NCBI RefSeq assembly: GCF_039621855.1 | Contig: NZ_CP155071.1 | Location: forward strand, 1,984,001 to 2,048,000 | Length of the DNA: 64,000 nucleotides | Origin: Erwinia sp. HDF1-3R | GTDB lineage: Bacteria > Pseudomonadota > Gammaproteobacteria > Enterobacterales > Enterobacteriaceae | Direction of reading: 5' to 3' | Part shown: positions 30,824 through 40,185 of the stretch, one piece after another | How positions within the stretch are numbered: position 1 is the stretch's first letter | How the letters are laid out: each line of letters begins with the position of its first letter | Translations under genes and position numbers: made by a program | The notes under the pieces: generated by a model | Database searches by the model: none | Told to the model about the DNA's origin: nothing | Seen by the model: only the letters and a program-made list of their open reading frames with translations

Positions 30824-31028
30824 GGTGGGTAAGCCCTGTGGTTGACGGGCATTCCGCAGCGCTGCGGCAGAGACGAATGGCCAGGCGAGGGCAGCAGGGA
30901 CGCTGCCCTCAGGGAGCGGCGGGCAGGGATGCCCGCTCGCGACCGGGCCGTCCGGCCAGGAGTCGGAGCCAAAGGCACCAGGCAAAGCCTGGCGTGAGGA
31001 CGCCCGGCAACCACAGGGCTTACCCACC
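30824..31028 (-). repeat. 205-bp hairpin-rich repeat element, copy B
   Basis: Inverted copy of element A with its own perfect 21-bp terminal inverted repeat (30824-30844 and 31008-31028; arm GGTGGGTAAGCCCTGTGG then TTG). The body is nearly identical to copy A, but the terminal arms and one internal stem (CCAGGC/GCCTGG at 30978-30992) carry paired changes that keep each hairpin matched. It ends 107 bases before the mfd stop codon. Confidence 0.88.
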
Positions 31029-31128
31029 GGCAACGCAGAAATTGCAGCCCGTACAACTAGCCGGTAAATGCAGGGCTTACCCACTGGCAGAGCAGAAATT
31101 GCAGCCCGCACAACTAGCCGGAGCATCA
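31015..31128. repeat. Right 57-bp tandem repeat pair
   Basis: Two 57-base units (31015-31071, 31072-31128) beginning AGGGCTTACCCAC. In reverse complement they align with the left tandem units (shared GGCT(A/G)GTT and TTTCTGCG-like cores, ending in GGTAAG), so the locus has a mirror layout: tandem units, element, spacer, element, tandem units. They abut the mfd stop at 31136. Confidence 0.82.
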
Positions 31129-31135
31129 GCTCCAA

Positions 31136-34100
31136 TCAGGCTGCATTCGCCAGAATCTGCCCCATAAACTCCCGCACCCACTTCATTCGTGCCTTACGCT
31201 CGCCAAGATCGCGGATAAACTTCAGCTTCGACGGGCCATCCAGCTGCCAGTGTTTTGGTTCCTTCTGCAACAGCCCAATAAGCCAGCCGGGATCGGCCCG
31301 GTTCTTCTCGGCAAACTCGATGAAACCGCCTTTCTCGCTCGCCTCGATGCGGCGGATACCCAGCTGCTTCGCCACCATACGCAACGCCGCAATGTCCAAC
31401 AGATTACGGGCGGCATCCGGCAGCTGACCGAAGCGATCGATCAGCTCCACCTTCAAATCTTCCAGAGCGCCTTCTTCCCCGGCGCTGGCAATGCGCTTAT
31501 AGAATGACAGACGGGTACTGACGTCGGGAATGAAATCATCCGGCAGCAGAGACGGCATACGCAACTCGACCTCCGTCTGGCCGTTGGTCAAATCCTCCAG
31601 CGAAGGCTCCCGGCCCTCCTTCAACGCATCAACGGCGTTCTCCAGCAGCTCCATATACAGAGAAAAGCCAATGGTTTCCATCTGGCCGCTCTGATCCTCG
31701 CCAAGCAGTTCGCCCGCGCCGCGAATTTCCAAATCGTGGGTAGCCAGCGCAAAGCCCGCCCCTAAATCCTCCAGCGAGGCGATGGCTTCCAGCCGCTTCT
31801 GAGCATCGCCGGTCATCGCTTTTGGATGCGGCGTCAGCAGCCAGGCATAGGCCTGATGGTGTGAGCGACCTACGCGCCCGCGCAGCTGGTGAAGCTGGGC
31901 AAGACCGAAGCGATCGGCGCGCTCGATAATAATGGTATTGGCGGTCGGAATATCAATTCCGGTCTCAATGATGGTCGTACAAACCAGCACGTTAAAACGC
32001 TGATGGTGGAAATCATTCATCACGCGTTCCAAATCCCGCTCGCGCATCTGGCCGTGCCCGATGGCAACGCGGGCTTCAGGCACCAGCTCCGACAGACGGT
32101 TCGCCGCTTTCTCGATATTCTCAACGTCGTTATACAGATAATAAACCTGACCGCCGCGCAGCACCTCACGCAGAATCGCCTCGCGCACGGCTAAATCGTC
32201 ATACTGACGCACGAAGGTTTTTACCGCCAGACGACGCGCCGGAGGCGTGGCGATAATCGAGAGGTCACGCATGCCGCTCATCGCCATATTCAGCGTACGC
32301 GGGATCGGCGTGGCCGTCAGCGTCAGAATATCAACATCGGCCCGCATCGCCTTAATGCGCTCCTTGTGGCGCACGCCAAAACGGTGCTCCTCATCGACAA
32401 TCAGCAGCCCTAAATCGCGCCACTTCAGTTCGCTGGCCAGCAGCTTATGGGTGCCAATCAGGATATCGATCTTGCCTTCCCGCGCCTCTTCCAGAATCTG
32501 CGTCTGCTCCTTAGCGGTGCGGAATCGGGACAGCATCTCTATGCGTACCGGCCAGTTGGCGAAGCGATCGCGGAAATTATCATAGTGCTGCTGAGCGAGC
32601 AGGGTGGTGGGGACCAGTACCGCCACCTGCTTGTGGTTTTCAACCGACAGGAAAGCCGCACGCATGGCGACTTCAGTCTTCCCAAAGCCCACGTCGCCGC
32701 AAACCAGCCGATCCATTGCCAGCGGCTGACACATATCACTCAGTACGGCATTGATCGCCTGGGCCTGATCGGGCGTGGTTTCAAACGGGAAGCTCTCGCA
32801 GAACAGCTGATACTGCTCGCGGTCATGTTTGAAGGCAAAACCCGCTTTCGCCGCGCGCAGCGCGTATATGTCCAGCAGCTCCGCCGCCACGTCGCGGACT
32901 TTTTCCGCCGCCTTTTGCCGTGCGCGTGACCAGGCATCGCTGCCCAGCTTATGCAGGGGGGCATTTTCATCGGCGCCGCCCGCATAACGGCTGATCAGGT
33001 GCAGCGAATTAACCGGTACATAGAGCTTCGCATCGCCGGCATAGGTCAGAATCAGATACTCGGCGGTAATTCCGCCCGTTTCCAGCGTCGTCAGCCCCAT
33101 ATAGCGCCCGACGCCGTGTTCCAGATGCACCACCGGCTGACCGGGATGGAGCTCGGCCAGGTTGCGGATTAGCACGTCTGGATTGATGGTGCGGCGGCTG
33201 TCCTGACGACGGCGACTGACGCGCGCGCCGAGCAGGTCACTTTCGCAGATCACTGCCCGCTGGCGCAGGCCGTCAACAAAGCCGTGTTCGCTGGCCCCGA
33301 TCATCAGATAGTGCCCGCCCGGCCCGGTTTCACTCAGCGCAGCGATCGCGCGTGGAGAAATTTTGATACGGGCCAGCAGCTCCTGAAGCGCTTCGCGACG
33401 TCCTTCGCTCTCCACGGAAAAAATCACCGGGCCGCTAAACGACTCCAGGAACTGACGGAGCGCATCGAGCGGTGCTTTAGCCTGGGCCTGCACCGCGATA
33501 TCGGGCAGCGTCTGATAGTTCAGGTTCGTATTGGCGGATTTTTCCGGTAGCGCTTCGCTTTTGAACTGCATGCGCGGCCATTTTTTTAGCTCGCTGAACA
33601 GCTCATCGGTACGCATCCAGAGCGATTCGGGCGGCAGCAGAGGGCGCATTGGGTCTACGCGACGGTTTTCAAACCGGGCCGTTACCTCATGCCAGAAACG
33701 GTCCGCACTGCCTTCCAGGTCGCCGGTATTGATCAGCAGCGTCCCGGCGGGGAGATAGCTGAATAACGGTGGTAGCGGCTGCTCGAAAAACAGCGGCTGC
33801 CAGTATTCGATCCCGGCGGGAAGCGTGCCTTTACTGACCTGCTGATAGATATGCTCAGCTTCACGCCTGACGTCAAAATGTTCGCGCCACTGGCTGCGGA
33901 ACCGTTCGATGGCCGCTTTGTCCGTGGGGAATTCATGAGCAGGCAGCAGGTTAATCGCCGCGACCTCTTCCAGCGTGCGCTGGCTGTCGACGTCAAACAG
34001 ACGCAGGCTGTCGATCTCGTCATCAAAGAAATCAATGCGGTAGGGCTGTTCGCTGCCCATCGGATAGAGGTCGAGCAGTGCGCCACGAATGGCATACTCC

Positions 34101-34579
34101 CCGTGCTCCATCACCTGATCAACATGGCGATAGCCCGCCTGGTCCAGCTGACTGCGCAGCGTATCGCGTGAAAGCTGCTGCCCTTTCTGCATTACCAGCG
34201 CGTGACCGTGCAGAAAACTGTGCGGGCAAACGCGCTGCATCAGCGTATTGATCGGCAGGATCAGAACGCCATGGGTCATGGCAGGCAGGTGGTAAAGGGT
34301 GGAGAGCCGCGAGGAGATAATATCCTGATGCGGAGAGAAACTGTCGAAGGGCAGCGTCTCCCAGTCTGCCAGGCTGATAACCGGCTGGTCGGTGAACTGT
34401 TTGATCTCATCAAGCAGGCGCAGCGCATTTTGCATATCGGGTGCAATCAGCACCACCGGGCCAGCATGACGTTCAATAATTTCTGCGCATTCTACTGCGC
34501 AGGCGGCGCCGGTCAGTTGACCCAGTTGACGCTGGTCACCGGCTTTCTTGGGCAGGGTATATCGACTCTGTTCAGGCAT
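31136..34579 (-). CDS. mfd: Mfd, transcription-repair coupling factor
   Basis: 1147 aa, one residue from the E. coli length. The N-terminal UvrB-homology region is followed by the RNA-polymerase-interaction (CarD-like) region around GQPVVHLEHGVGRYMGL. The RecG-like translocase carries the Walker A CGDVGFGKTEVAMRAAF and the DEEHRFG box. The C-terminal TRCF domain has LRMPSLLPDDFIPDVSTRLS. It removes stalled RNA polymerase from lesions and recruits UvrA. The stop codon is eight bases from a repeat array, so its transcript runs straight into repeats. Confidence 0.97.
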   Translation of the reverse strand: MPEQSRYTLPKKAGDQRQLGQLTGAACAVECAEIIERHAGPVVLIAPDMQNALRLLDEIKQFTDQPVISLADWETLPFDSFSPHQDIISSRLSTLYHLPAMTHGVLILPINTLMQRVCPHSFLHGHALVMQKGQQLSRDTLRSQLDQAGYRHVDQVMEHGEYAIRGALLDLYPMGSEQPYRIDFFDDEIDSLRLFDVDSQRTLEEVAAINLLPAHEFPTDKAAIERFRSQWREHFDVRREAEHIYQQVSKGTLPAGIEYWQPLFFEQPLPPLFSYLPAGTLLINTGDLEGSADRFWHEVTARFENRRVDPMRPLLPPESLWMRTDELFSELKKWPRMQFKSEALPEKSANTNLNYQTLPDIAVQAQAKAPLDALRQFLESFSGPVIFSVESEGRREALQELLARIKISPRAIAALSETGPGGHYLMIGASEHGFVDGLRQRAVICESDLLGARVSRRRQDSRRTINPDVLIRNLAELHPGQPVVHLEHGVGRYMGLTTLETGGITAEYLILTYAGDAKLYVPVNSLHLISRYAGGADENAPLHKLGSDAWSRARQKAAEKVRDVAAELLDIYALRAAKAGFAFKHDREQYQLFCESFPFETTPDQAQAINAVLSDMCQPLAMDRLVCGDVGFGKTEVAMRAAFLSVENHKQVAVLVPTTLLAQQHYDNFRDRFANWPVRIEMLSRFRTAKEQTQILEEAREGKIDILIGTHKLLASELKWRDLGLLIVDEEHRFGVRHKERIKAMRADVDILTLTATPIPRTLNMAMSGMRDLSIIATPPARRLAVKTFVRQYDDLAVREAILREVLRGGQVYYLYNDVENIEKAANRLSELVPEARVAIGHGQMRERDLERVMNDFHHQRFNVLVCTTIIETGIDIPTANTIIIERADRFGLAQLHQLRGRVGRSHHQAYAWLLTPHPKAMTGDAQKRLEAIASLEDLGAGFALATHDLEIRGAGELLGEDQSGQMETIGFSLYMELLENAVDALKEGREPSLEDLTNGQTEVELRMPSLLPDDFIPDVSTRLSFYKRIASAGEEGALEDLKVELIDRFGQLPDAARNLLDIAALRMVAKQLGIRRIEASEKGGFIEFAEKNRADPGWLIGLLQKEPKHWQLDGPSKLKFIRDLGERKARMKWVREFMGQILANAA

Positions 34580-34658
34580 AATCTCTCAGGCAGTCTCTTC
34601 GCAGTAGGGAGAGCGGGACACAGGCAGTGTTCCCGATTCAGCTCACCGGAGTATACCT

Positions 34659-34868
34659 CTATTTTGGAGATTGTTGGGTGTAGTGCATTCTGGGTCGGTC
34701 AATATTTGCCCACACCAGTTCATTTTCGGCATGATAGCTGTGATTCCCATCGTCCCATTTAACGTAGTAGCCCGCCGGGGCGGCACCCTGTTCAAAGACG
34801 TTAACCACCAGTCCCTTAATTTCTCCCGTTTTATGCCTGACGATGCTGCCTTTAGGATATTTTGACAT
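34659..34868 (-). CDS. Small conserved-looking protein of unknown function
   Basis: 69 aa, beginning MSKYPKGSIVRHKTGEIKG and containing GYYVKWDDGNHSYHAENELV. The ATG at 34868 has a GAGGGG site at the right distance, which makes it a credible gene. The layout (a GS.VRHKTG strand, a GLVVNV strand, then YYVKW and an ENELVW end) recalls small beta-barrel proteins such as the YodC/DUF2158 type, but the match is loose and I do not assign a family. It lies upstream of mfd on the same strand, with 79 bases between, and could be cotranscribed with it. Confidence 0.7.
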   Translation of the reverse strand: MSKYPKGSIVRHKTGEIKGLVVNVFEQGAAPAGYYVKWDDGNHSYHAENELVWANIDRPRMHYTQQSPK

Positions 34869-35141
34869 CTTTACCCCTCACCATTCCGCTCTTCGACCCC
34901 GTTTTCCACTCGCGTCATACCCTCTCTTTCAGAGGGGTTTTATAAGTTTACGCTGGTTATTGCTGGTTAATCACGCAAATAGCGCATAATTTTTGTTCGC
35001 CTGGCGTGTGCCAGACATCTCTGTTGTTTTTGCTGACAAAACAAAGCAGCCCGCTCAGCGGCTTAGAGGTTCCATAACGCCCGGCTAACCTTTATTATCT
35101 TCGATCACTTTTCGCCATCGATTCGCTAAAAGACGGAATAC
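34869..35141. promoter_or_regulatory. Region upstream of lolC, with an orphan hairpin
   Basis: A hairpin CCCTCT-CTTTC-AGAGGG at 34920-34936 followed by GTTTTA reads as a plus-strand terminator, although no plus-strand gene precedes it. Further on, CTGGC/GCCAG (near 35003) and TTGTTTT/AAAACAA (near 35026-35045) could form structure in the lolC leader. No ORF is supported. Confidence 0.5.
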
Positions 35142-36341
35142 ATGTATCAACCTGTCGCGTTATTTATTGGCCTGCGCTATATGCGCGGACGAGCTTCAGA
35201 CCGCTTTGGGCGGTTTGTCTCCTGGCTTTCGGCCATCGGCATCACGCTGGGGGTGCTGGCGCTGGTCACCGTGCTCTCGGTGATGAACGGATTTGAGCAC
35301 GAGCTGGAAAAAAGCACCCTGAACCTGATGCCGCAGGCGCTCATTGCGTCCGACACGGGATCGATCAATCCCCAGCAAACGCCCGCCAGTGAGCTAAAGC
35401 TACAGGGCGTCAGCCGCATCGCGCCCCTCACCACCGGTGACGTGGTCCTGCAAAGCGCCCGCAGCGTCGGGGTGGGGGTGATGCTCGGTATCAATCCTGA
35501 TGAGCCGGACCCGCTGACGCCCTCGCTGGTTAACGTCAGCCAGACCGTGCTCCAGCCCGGTCAGTACAACGTCATTATGGGTGAGCAGCTGGCGAACCAG
35601 CTCGGCGTGAAGCGCGGTGAGCAGATCCGCCTGATGGTGCCTTCGGCCAGCCAGTTTACGCCAATGGGCCGACTGCCCAGCCAGCGCCTGTTTACGGTTG
35701 CCGGCACCTACGCGGCAAACAGCGAGGTCGATGGCTATCAGATTCTGGTGAACCAGCAGGACGCATCGCGTCTGATGCGCTATCCGGCAGGAAACATCAC
35801 CGGCTGGCGCCTGTGGCTGGATAAACCGCTACAGGTGGATACGCTCAGTCAGCAAACGCTGCCCAAAGGTCTGGTATGGAAAGACTGGCGCGAGCGCAAA
35901 GGCGAGCTGTTCCAGGCCGTGCGGATGGAAAAAAATATGATGGGGCTGCTGCTCAGCCTGATTGTCGCCGTGGCCGCCTTTAACATTATCACCTCGCTGG
36001 GGCTGTTAATTATGGAAAAGCAGGGTGAAGTGGCGATCCTGCAGACCCAGGGTCTGACCCGTCGCCAGATTGTGATGGTGTTTATGGTGCAGGGCGCAAC
36101 GGCAGGCATCGTTGGCTCGGTACTTGGCGCGCTGCTTGGCGTGCTGCTGGCCAGCCAGCTGAATAATCTGATGCCGCTAATTGGCGCGTTCCTCGACGGC
36201 GCGGCGCTGCCGGTGGAGATCTCTGTTTCGCAGGTAGTGACCATTGTGATTTCCGCGATGGTGGTTGCCTTGCTTTCAACGCTTTATCCTTCCTGGCGCG
36301 CGGCCGCCGTTCAACCCGCAGAGGCTTTACGTTATGAGTAA
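35142..36341 (+). CDS. lolC: LolC, lipoprotein-releasing ABC permease
   Basis: A 399-aa inner-membrane protein with an N-terminal helix (about 25-48, [19 protein letters not shown]), a large periplasmic domain to about residue 260 and three C-terminal helices. With LolD and LolE it extracts outer-membrane lipoproteins from the inner membrane and passes them to LolA. The motif [17 protein letters not shown] marks the LolC/E N terminus. Its stop overlaps the lolD start by eight bases. Confidence 0.96.
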   Translation: MYQPVALFIGLRYMRGRASDRFGRFVSWLSAIGITLGVLALVTVLSVMNGFEHELEKSTLNLMPQALIASDTGSINPQQTPASELKLQGVSRIAPLTTGDVVLQSARSVGVGVMLGINPDEPDPLTPSLVNVSQTVLQPGQYNVIMGEQLANQLGVKRGEQIRLMVPSASQFTPMGRLPSQRLFTVAGTYAANSEVDGYQILVNQQDASRLMRYPAGNITGWRLWLDKPLQVDTLSQQTLPKGLVWKDWRERKGELFQAVRMEKNMMGLLLSLIVAVAAFNIITSLGLLIMEKQGEVAILQTQGLTRRQIVMVFMVQGATAGIVGSVLGALLGVLLASQLNNLMPLIGAFLDGAALPVEISVSQVVTIVISAMVVALLSTLYPSWRAAAVQPAEALRYE

Positions 36342-37038
36342 CCCGATGTTGTTGCAGTGCAAAAACCTGTGCAAACGCTATCAGGAAGGAACGGTTCAGA
36401 CTGACGTGCTGCGTAACGTTTCATTCAATATGGCTCCCGGTGAGCTGACGGCGATTGTCGGCAGCTCCGGCTCCGGTAAAAGTACGCTGATGCACCTGCT
36501 GGGGGGGCTGGATACGCCCACCTCGGGAGAGGTGGTATTCAATGACCGCTCACTGAATGTGCTCTCATCTGCGGCAAAAGCGGAGTTACGCAATCGCGAA
36601 CTCGGCTTTATCTACCAGTTCCACCACCTGCTGCCGGACTTTAGCGCGCTGGAAAATGTCGCCATGCCGCTGCTGATTGGCAAAGCCAGCCAGAGTGAGG
36701 CCGAGGGTAAGGCGCGCGAAATGCTGGCGGCCGTTGGCCTGGAAAAACGTGCGGCGCATCGCCCCTCTGAGCTCTCCGGCGGCGAACGTCAACGGGTGGC
36801 GATTGCCCGCGCGCTGGTTAATAATCCACGGCTGGTTCTGGCGGACGAGCCGACGGGTAACCTGGACGCGCGCAATGCCGATGCTATTTTCGACCTGCTG
36901 GGCGAACTGAATGTGCGTCAGGGGACCGCGTTCCTGGTCGTCACCCACGATCTTAACCTGGCGAAACGCCTGACCCGGCAGATGGAAATGCGCGACGGTG
37001 AGCTCAGCGAGCATGTCACGCTGGCAGGAACGCGCTGA
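36334..37038 (+). CDS. lolD: LolD, lipoprotein-releasing ABC ATPase
   Basis: ABC ATPase with Walker [10 protein letters not shown], signature [15 protein letters not shown] and Walker [13 protein letters not shown]. The frame is open 23 codons further upstream inside lolC, but ATG 36334 ([19 protein letters not shown]) matches E. coli LolD and gives 234 aa. It powers the LolCDE complex. It overlaps lolC upstream and ends one base into the lolE ATG at 37038. Confidence 0.96.
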   Translation: MSNPMLLQCKNLCKRYQEGTVQTDVLRNVSFNMAPGELTAIVGSSGSGKSTLMHLLGGLDTPTSGEVVFNDRSLNVLSSAAKAELRNRELGFIYQFHHLLPDFSALENVAMPLLIGKASQSEAEGKAREMLAAVGLEKRAAHRPSELSGGERQRVAIARALVNNPRLVLADEPTGNLDARNADAIFDLLGELNVRQGTAFLVVTHDLNLAKRLTRQMEMRDGELSEHVTLAGTR

Positions 37039-38279
37039 TGGGATCGCTCTCTCTTCTTCTTGGACTGCGCTTTAGCCGTGGTCGCCGCCGTAGCGGCATG
37101 GTTTCGCTGATATCGGTTATCTCCACGGTCGGTATTGCGCTGGGCGTGGCGGTACTGATTGTCGGGCTGAGCGCGATGAACGGCTTTGAGCGGGAGCTCA
37201 ACAACCGCATTCTGGCGGTGGTGCCCCACGGTGAGATCGAGCCGGTGAATCAGCCCTTTACCGGCTGGCAGAGCCTGCTGCCGAAAATCGCTGAGGTGAA
37301 GGGCATTGCCGCCGCAGCGCCCTATATTAACTTTACCGGTCTGATTGAAAGCGGAGCAAAGCTACAGGCGGTGCAGGTTAAAGGCGTCGACCCGCAGCAG
37401 GAGAGCCGGCTGAGTGCGCTGCCCTCGTATGTACAAAACAACGCATGGAGCAGCTTCGCGGCGGGTAAGCAGCAAATTATTCTCGGGCAGGGTGTGGCAA
37501 AAAGCCTGAAGGTCAAACAGGGTGACTGGCTCTCGATTATGATCCCTAACAGCGATCCCGGTCACAAGCTGTTGCAGCCTAAACGCGTGCGTTTACAGGT
37601 CAGCGGTATACTGGCACTCAGCGGCGCGCTCGATCACAGCCTTGCGCTGGTGCCGCTGGCGGATGCCCAGCAGTACCTGGGAATGGGTGACAACGTCACG
37701 GGCATTGCGCTTAAAATGGATAATCCCTTCAATGCTCAAAAGCTGGTGCGCGACGCGGGGGAGGTGACCCACTCCTACGTCTATATCCGCAGCTGGATTG
37801 GCACCTATGGCTACATGTACCGCGATATTCAGATGATCCGCGCTATTATGTATCTGGCGATGGTGCTGGTAATTGGCGTGGCCTGTTTTAACATCGTCTC
37901 CACGCTGGTGATGGCGGTGAAGGATAAGAGCGGGGATATCGCCGTGCTGCGCACCCTGGGTGCAAAGGATGGTCTTATTCGGGCAATATTTGTCTGGTAC
38001 GGTCTGATGGCCGGGCTGGTGGGCAGCGTAAGCGGCGTGGTGGTCGGCGTGTTGGCCGCGTTTAATCTCACGCCGATTATTCGCGGGCTTGAAACCTTAA
38101 CCGGTTATCACTTTCTGTCGGGCGATATCTATTTTATCGACTTCCTGCCCTCCGAGGTTCACTGGCTGGATGTGGCTATTGTGCTGGTCACCTCGCTGAT
38201 ACTCAGCCTGATTGCCAGCTGGTATCCGGCCCGCCGTGCCAGTCGCATTGACCCCGCCCGCGTGCTGAGCGGTCAATAA
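37038..38279 (+). CDS. lolE: LolE, lipoprotein-releasing ABC permease
   Basis: A 413-aa paralogue of LolC with the same topology: [21 protein letters not shown] as the first membrane region (split: [21 protein letters not shown]), a periplasmic domain, and three helices near the C terminus with [15 protein letters not shown] in a cytoplasmic loop. The start overlaps the lolD stop. It ends PARVLSGQ, like E. coli LolE. Confidence 0.96.
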   Translation: MGSLSLLLGLRFSRGRRRSGMVSLISVISTVGIALGVAVLIVGLSAMNGFERELNNRILAVVPHGEIEPVNQPFTGWQSLLPKIAEVKGIAAAAPYINFTGLIESGAKLQAVQVKGVDPQQESRLSALPSYVQNNAWSSFAAGKQQIILGQGVAKSLKVKQGDWLSIMIPNSDPGHKLLQPKRVRLQVSGILALSGALDHSLALVPLADAQQYLGMGDNVTGIALKMDNPFNAQKLVRDAGEVTHSYVYIRSWIGTYGYMYRDIQMIRAIMYLAMVLVIGVACFNIVSTLVMAVKDKSGDIAVLRTLGAKDGLIRAIFVWYGLMAGLVGSVSGVVVGVLAAFNLTPIIRGLETLTGYHFLSGDIYFIDFLPSEVHWLDVAIVLVTSLILSLIASWYPARRASRIDPARVLSGQ

Positions 38280-38294
38280 ACGGGAATCAGGCAT

Positions 38295-38322
38295 CAGACG
38301 TACGCGGTCGCGCGTACGTCTG
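38295..38322 (+). other. Perfect 12-bp hairpin between lolE and cobB
   Basis: CAGACGTACGCG / CGCGTACGTCTG with loop GTCG, 15 bases after the lolE stop and 22 before the cobB ATG. No T run follows, so it more likely marks a 3'-stabilising or processing site than a terminator. Confidence 0.65.
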
Positions 38323-38343
38323 CACGTTAAGGATCAAGAAATT

Positions 38344-39180
38344 ATGATGCGAACACCCCGTCGCCGGCTGAGGCTGGCACGTTACAAGAAAACCCGACGT
38401 CAGGTGCACCAGCGCTTTCGCCAGCGCATCTTTGAGCGCGATCGCACGCTGGAAATCGCCCGTCATCCTCTGCCTCGCGTGGTGGTTCTGACCGGCGCCG
38501 GGATCTCAGCTGAGTCCGGTATCCGCACCTTTCGCGCTGCCGATGGCCTGTGGGAAGACCACAAGGTAGAAGATGTAGCCACGCCGGAGGGCTTTGCCCG
38601 CGATGCGCAGCAGGTGCAGAATTTTTACAATGCCCGTCGTCGCCAGCTTCAGCAGCCTGAAATCCAGCCCAATGCCGCCCATCTGGCGCTGGCCGAGCTG
38701 GAAGCTGCGCTGGGGGACAATTTCCTGCTGGTTACGCAGAATATCGATAACCTGCATGAGCGGGCGGGCAACCGCAATATCATTCATATGCATGGCGAGC
38801 TGCTTAAAGTGCGCTGCGTCAGCAGCGGCCAGCTGCTGCACTGGGCTGAGGACGTCAAGCCTGATGACCGCTGCCACTGCTGTCAGTTTCCTGCCGTGCT
38901 GCGCCCGCACGTGGTGTGGTTTGGTGAGATGCCGCTGCAGATGGATGAAATCTACGACGCGCTGGGCAAGGCGGATTATTTTATCGCCATTGGCACTTCC
39001 GGTCATGTCTATCCGGCAGCGGGATTTGTGCACGAGGCGAAACTGCAGGGCGCGCACACCGTAGAGCTGAATCTTGAGCCAAGCCAGGTGGGAAGTGAAT
39101 TTCAGGATAAAGAGTATGGACTGGCCAGCGAGGTCGTACCGGCTTTTGTCCGTAGCCTGCTGGACAGGATCGGCAAATAA
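38344..39180 (+). CDS. cobB: CobB, sirtuin-type NAD-dependent lysine deacylase
   Basis: 278 aa, the long form with a basic N-terminal extension ([19 protein letters not shown]). NAD-binding motifs are [14 protein letters not shown] and [12 protein letters not shown]. The catalytic His150 is in HMHGE, and C158, C177, C179 and C180 are candidate zinc ligands, with [10 protein letters not shown] later. It removes acetyl and succinyl groups from metabolic enzymes, including acetyl-CoA synthetase. An AAGGA site precedes ATG 38344. Confidence 0.95.
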   Translation: MMRTPRRRLRLARYKKTRRQVHQRFRQRIFERDRTLEIARHPLPRVVVLTGAGISAESGIRTFRAADGLWEDHKVEDVATPEGFARDAQQVQNFYNARRRQLQQPEIQPNAAHLALAELEAALGDNFLLVTQNIDNLHERAGNRNIIHMHGELLKVRCVSSGQLLHWAEDVKPDDRCHCCQFPAVLRPHVVWFGEMPLQMDEIYDALGKADYFIAIGTSGHVYPAAGFVHEAKLQGAHTVELNLEPSQVGSEFQDKEYGLASEVVPAFVRSLLDRIGK

Positions 39181-39198
39181 TTCGGCTTATTATACGCG

Positions 39199-39229
39199 GC
39201 AGGCTGGCCCCCCGATAAAGCCAGCCTGC
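39199..39229 (+). other. Hairpin after cobB
   Basis: GCAGGCTGGC pairs perfectly with GCCAGCCTGC around an 11-base loop, 18 bases after the cobB stop. There is no T run. The rest of 39230-39393 shows nothing recognisable. Confidence 0.55.
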
Positions 39230-39393
39230 TGCGCTGAAGTTTGAGCGCGTAAAGGCAGGTTGCTGCCTGAGCGCTCACCGCAGGTTGCCGCGTGCATCAA
39301 TGCCCGAACCGGGGCGCCGGTTAGAGGCGCCACGGCTTATCTGCGTGGTATATCAGGGGGGGTGTATCAGGCAAACCGGTTAAGCAGGGAACC

Positions 39394-39771
39394 TTAGCGG
39401 TCGGGAATACTAATGGTCAGTCCGGCTTCATCGGTACAGGGTTTTGTGACCCAGCGTTTTTTCTGATAGTCATAGTCTGTCGTATTATATTTACGTTCAG
39501 TATAGGGCTCAACGGTAATATCTGAAGATGACCGCATGGCTTTGTGAGAGAGTAAGTAACATTTTTCCGAACTGATTTTGTCTCCCCGCTTTTGAATCTC
39601 TTCTGTTATCCTCAGCACCTCAGACCCGGTATTATTTCTTTCGCCCAGGGCGATGCATAAATCAGTTTCTGAGAGTTCGGAGAGCTTTTCCGTTGATACG
39701 CTATAGTGGGAACAGCCCGAAAGAAAAAGAACTATAAAAGGGAGAAGGGCGGAGGTTTTTTTATTTTTCAT
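39394..39771 (-). CDS. Putative lipoprotein, unknown function
   Basis: A 125-aa product with a lysine-rich N terminus, a hydrophobic stretch and a clear lipobox (LFLSGC), so it should be lipid-anchored. The mature part has paired cysteines (C38-like in DLCIALGE, then SEKCYLL and KPCTDE) and ends GLTISIPDR. AAGGA is nine bases before the ATG. It is more AT-rich than its neighbours. I do not recognise a family. It stands alone on the minus strand at the edge of the accessory segment. Confidence 0.75.
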   Translation of the reverse strand: MKNKKTSALLPFIVLFLSGCSHYSVSTEKLSELSETDLCIALGERNNTGSEVLRITEEIQKRGDKISSEKCYLLSHKAMRSSSDITVEPYTERKYNTTDYDYQKKRWVTKPCTDEAGLTISIPDR

Positions 39772-40185
39772 CGTAATGATCCTTATTATGATGTCAGGGA
39801 ATAAATGCTAATTAACAGTTAACCTCAATGAATTTGATTAATCTGCCGTACAGGCTGAACAACCTCTCAGGCCAATCGCATACAGCGGGACAGGGCTTTC
39901 CATACGGTGTGTAAGAGTAAATATTCCGCTGTTATGATGCAAAAAATGTGGCCCTGTGTTTAGCGTGCATATACTCTTTCCGGCAATTTTCTCCCGCAAA
40001 CGAAAGGCAGTTAACTGCGCTGCACCCAGGCTTTAGCATGAATTCAGCATTGCTTTGCTACCTATTTACTAAGGATATATTGTTATAAGTCATACGCTTT
40101 CGTTGTTAGACAGGAACGGGGGCGACTCTTATCTTTCGTCATTATTTGTCATTTCAACAGGCAATTATTTGATGAGGGAACAGTT
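39772..40185. promoter_or_regulatory. Divergent control region, lipoprotein / peptide ABC operon
   Basis: AT-rich and without a supported ORF. TTTGCT, a 16-base spacer and TATATT (about 40053-40080) could be the plus-strand promoter. No operator can be named. Confidence 0.4.

Noticed and set aside
29884-31128. Repeat region considered as an insertion sequence
   Set aside because: No transposase ORF and no visible target duplication; at most a non-autonomous element.
30746-31135. 129-codon ORF and similar ORFs (29839-30147, 29987-30223) reading PPLPEGSVPAALAWP-like peptides
   Set aside because: They run through the hairpin-rich 205-bp elements in several frames; the sequence is explained by conserved nucleic-acid structure, and no ribosome site is present.
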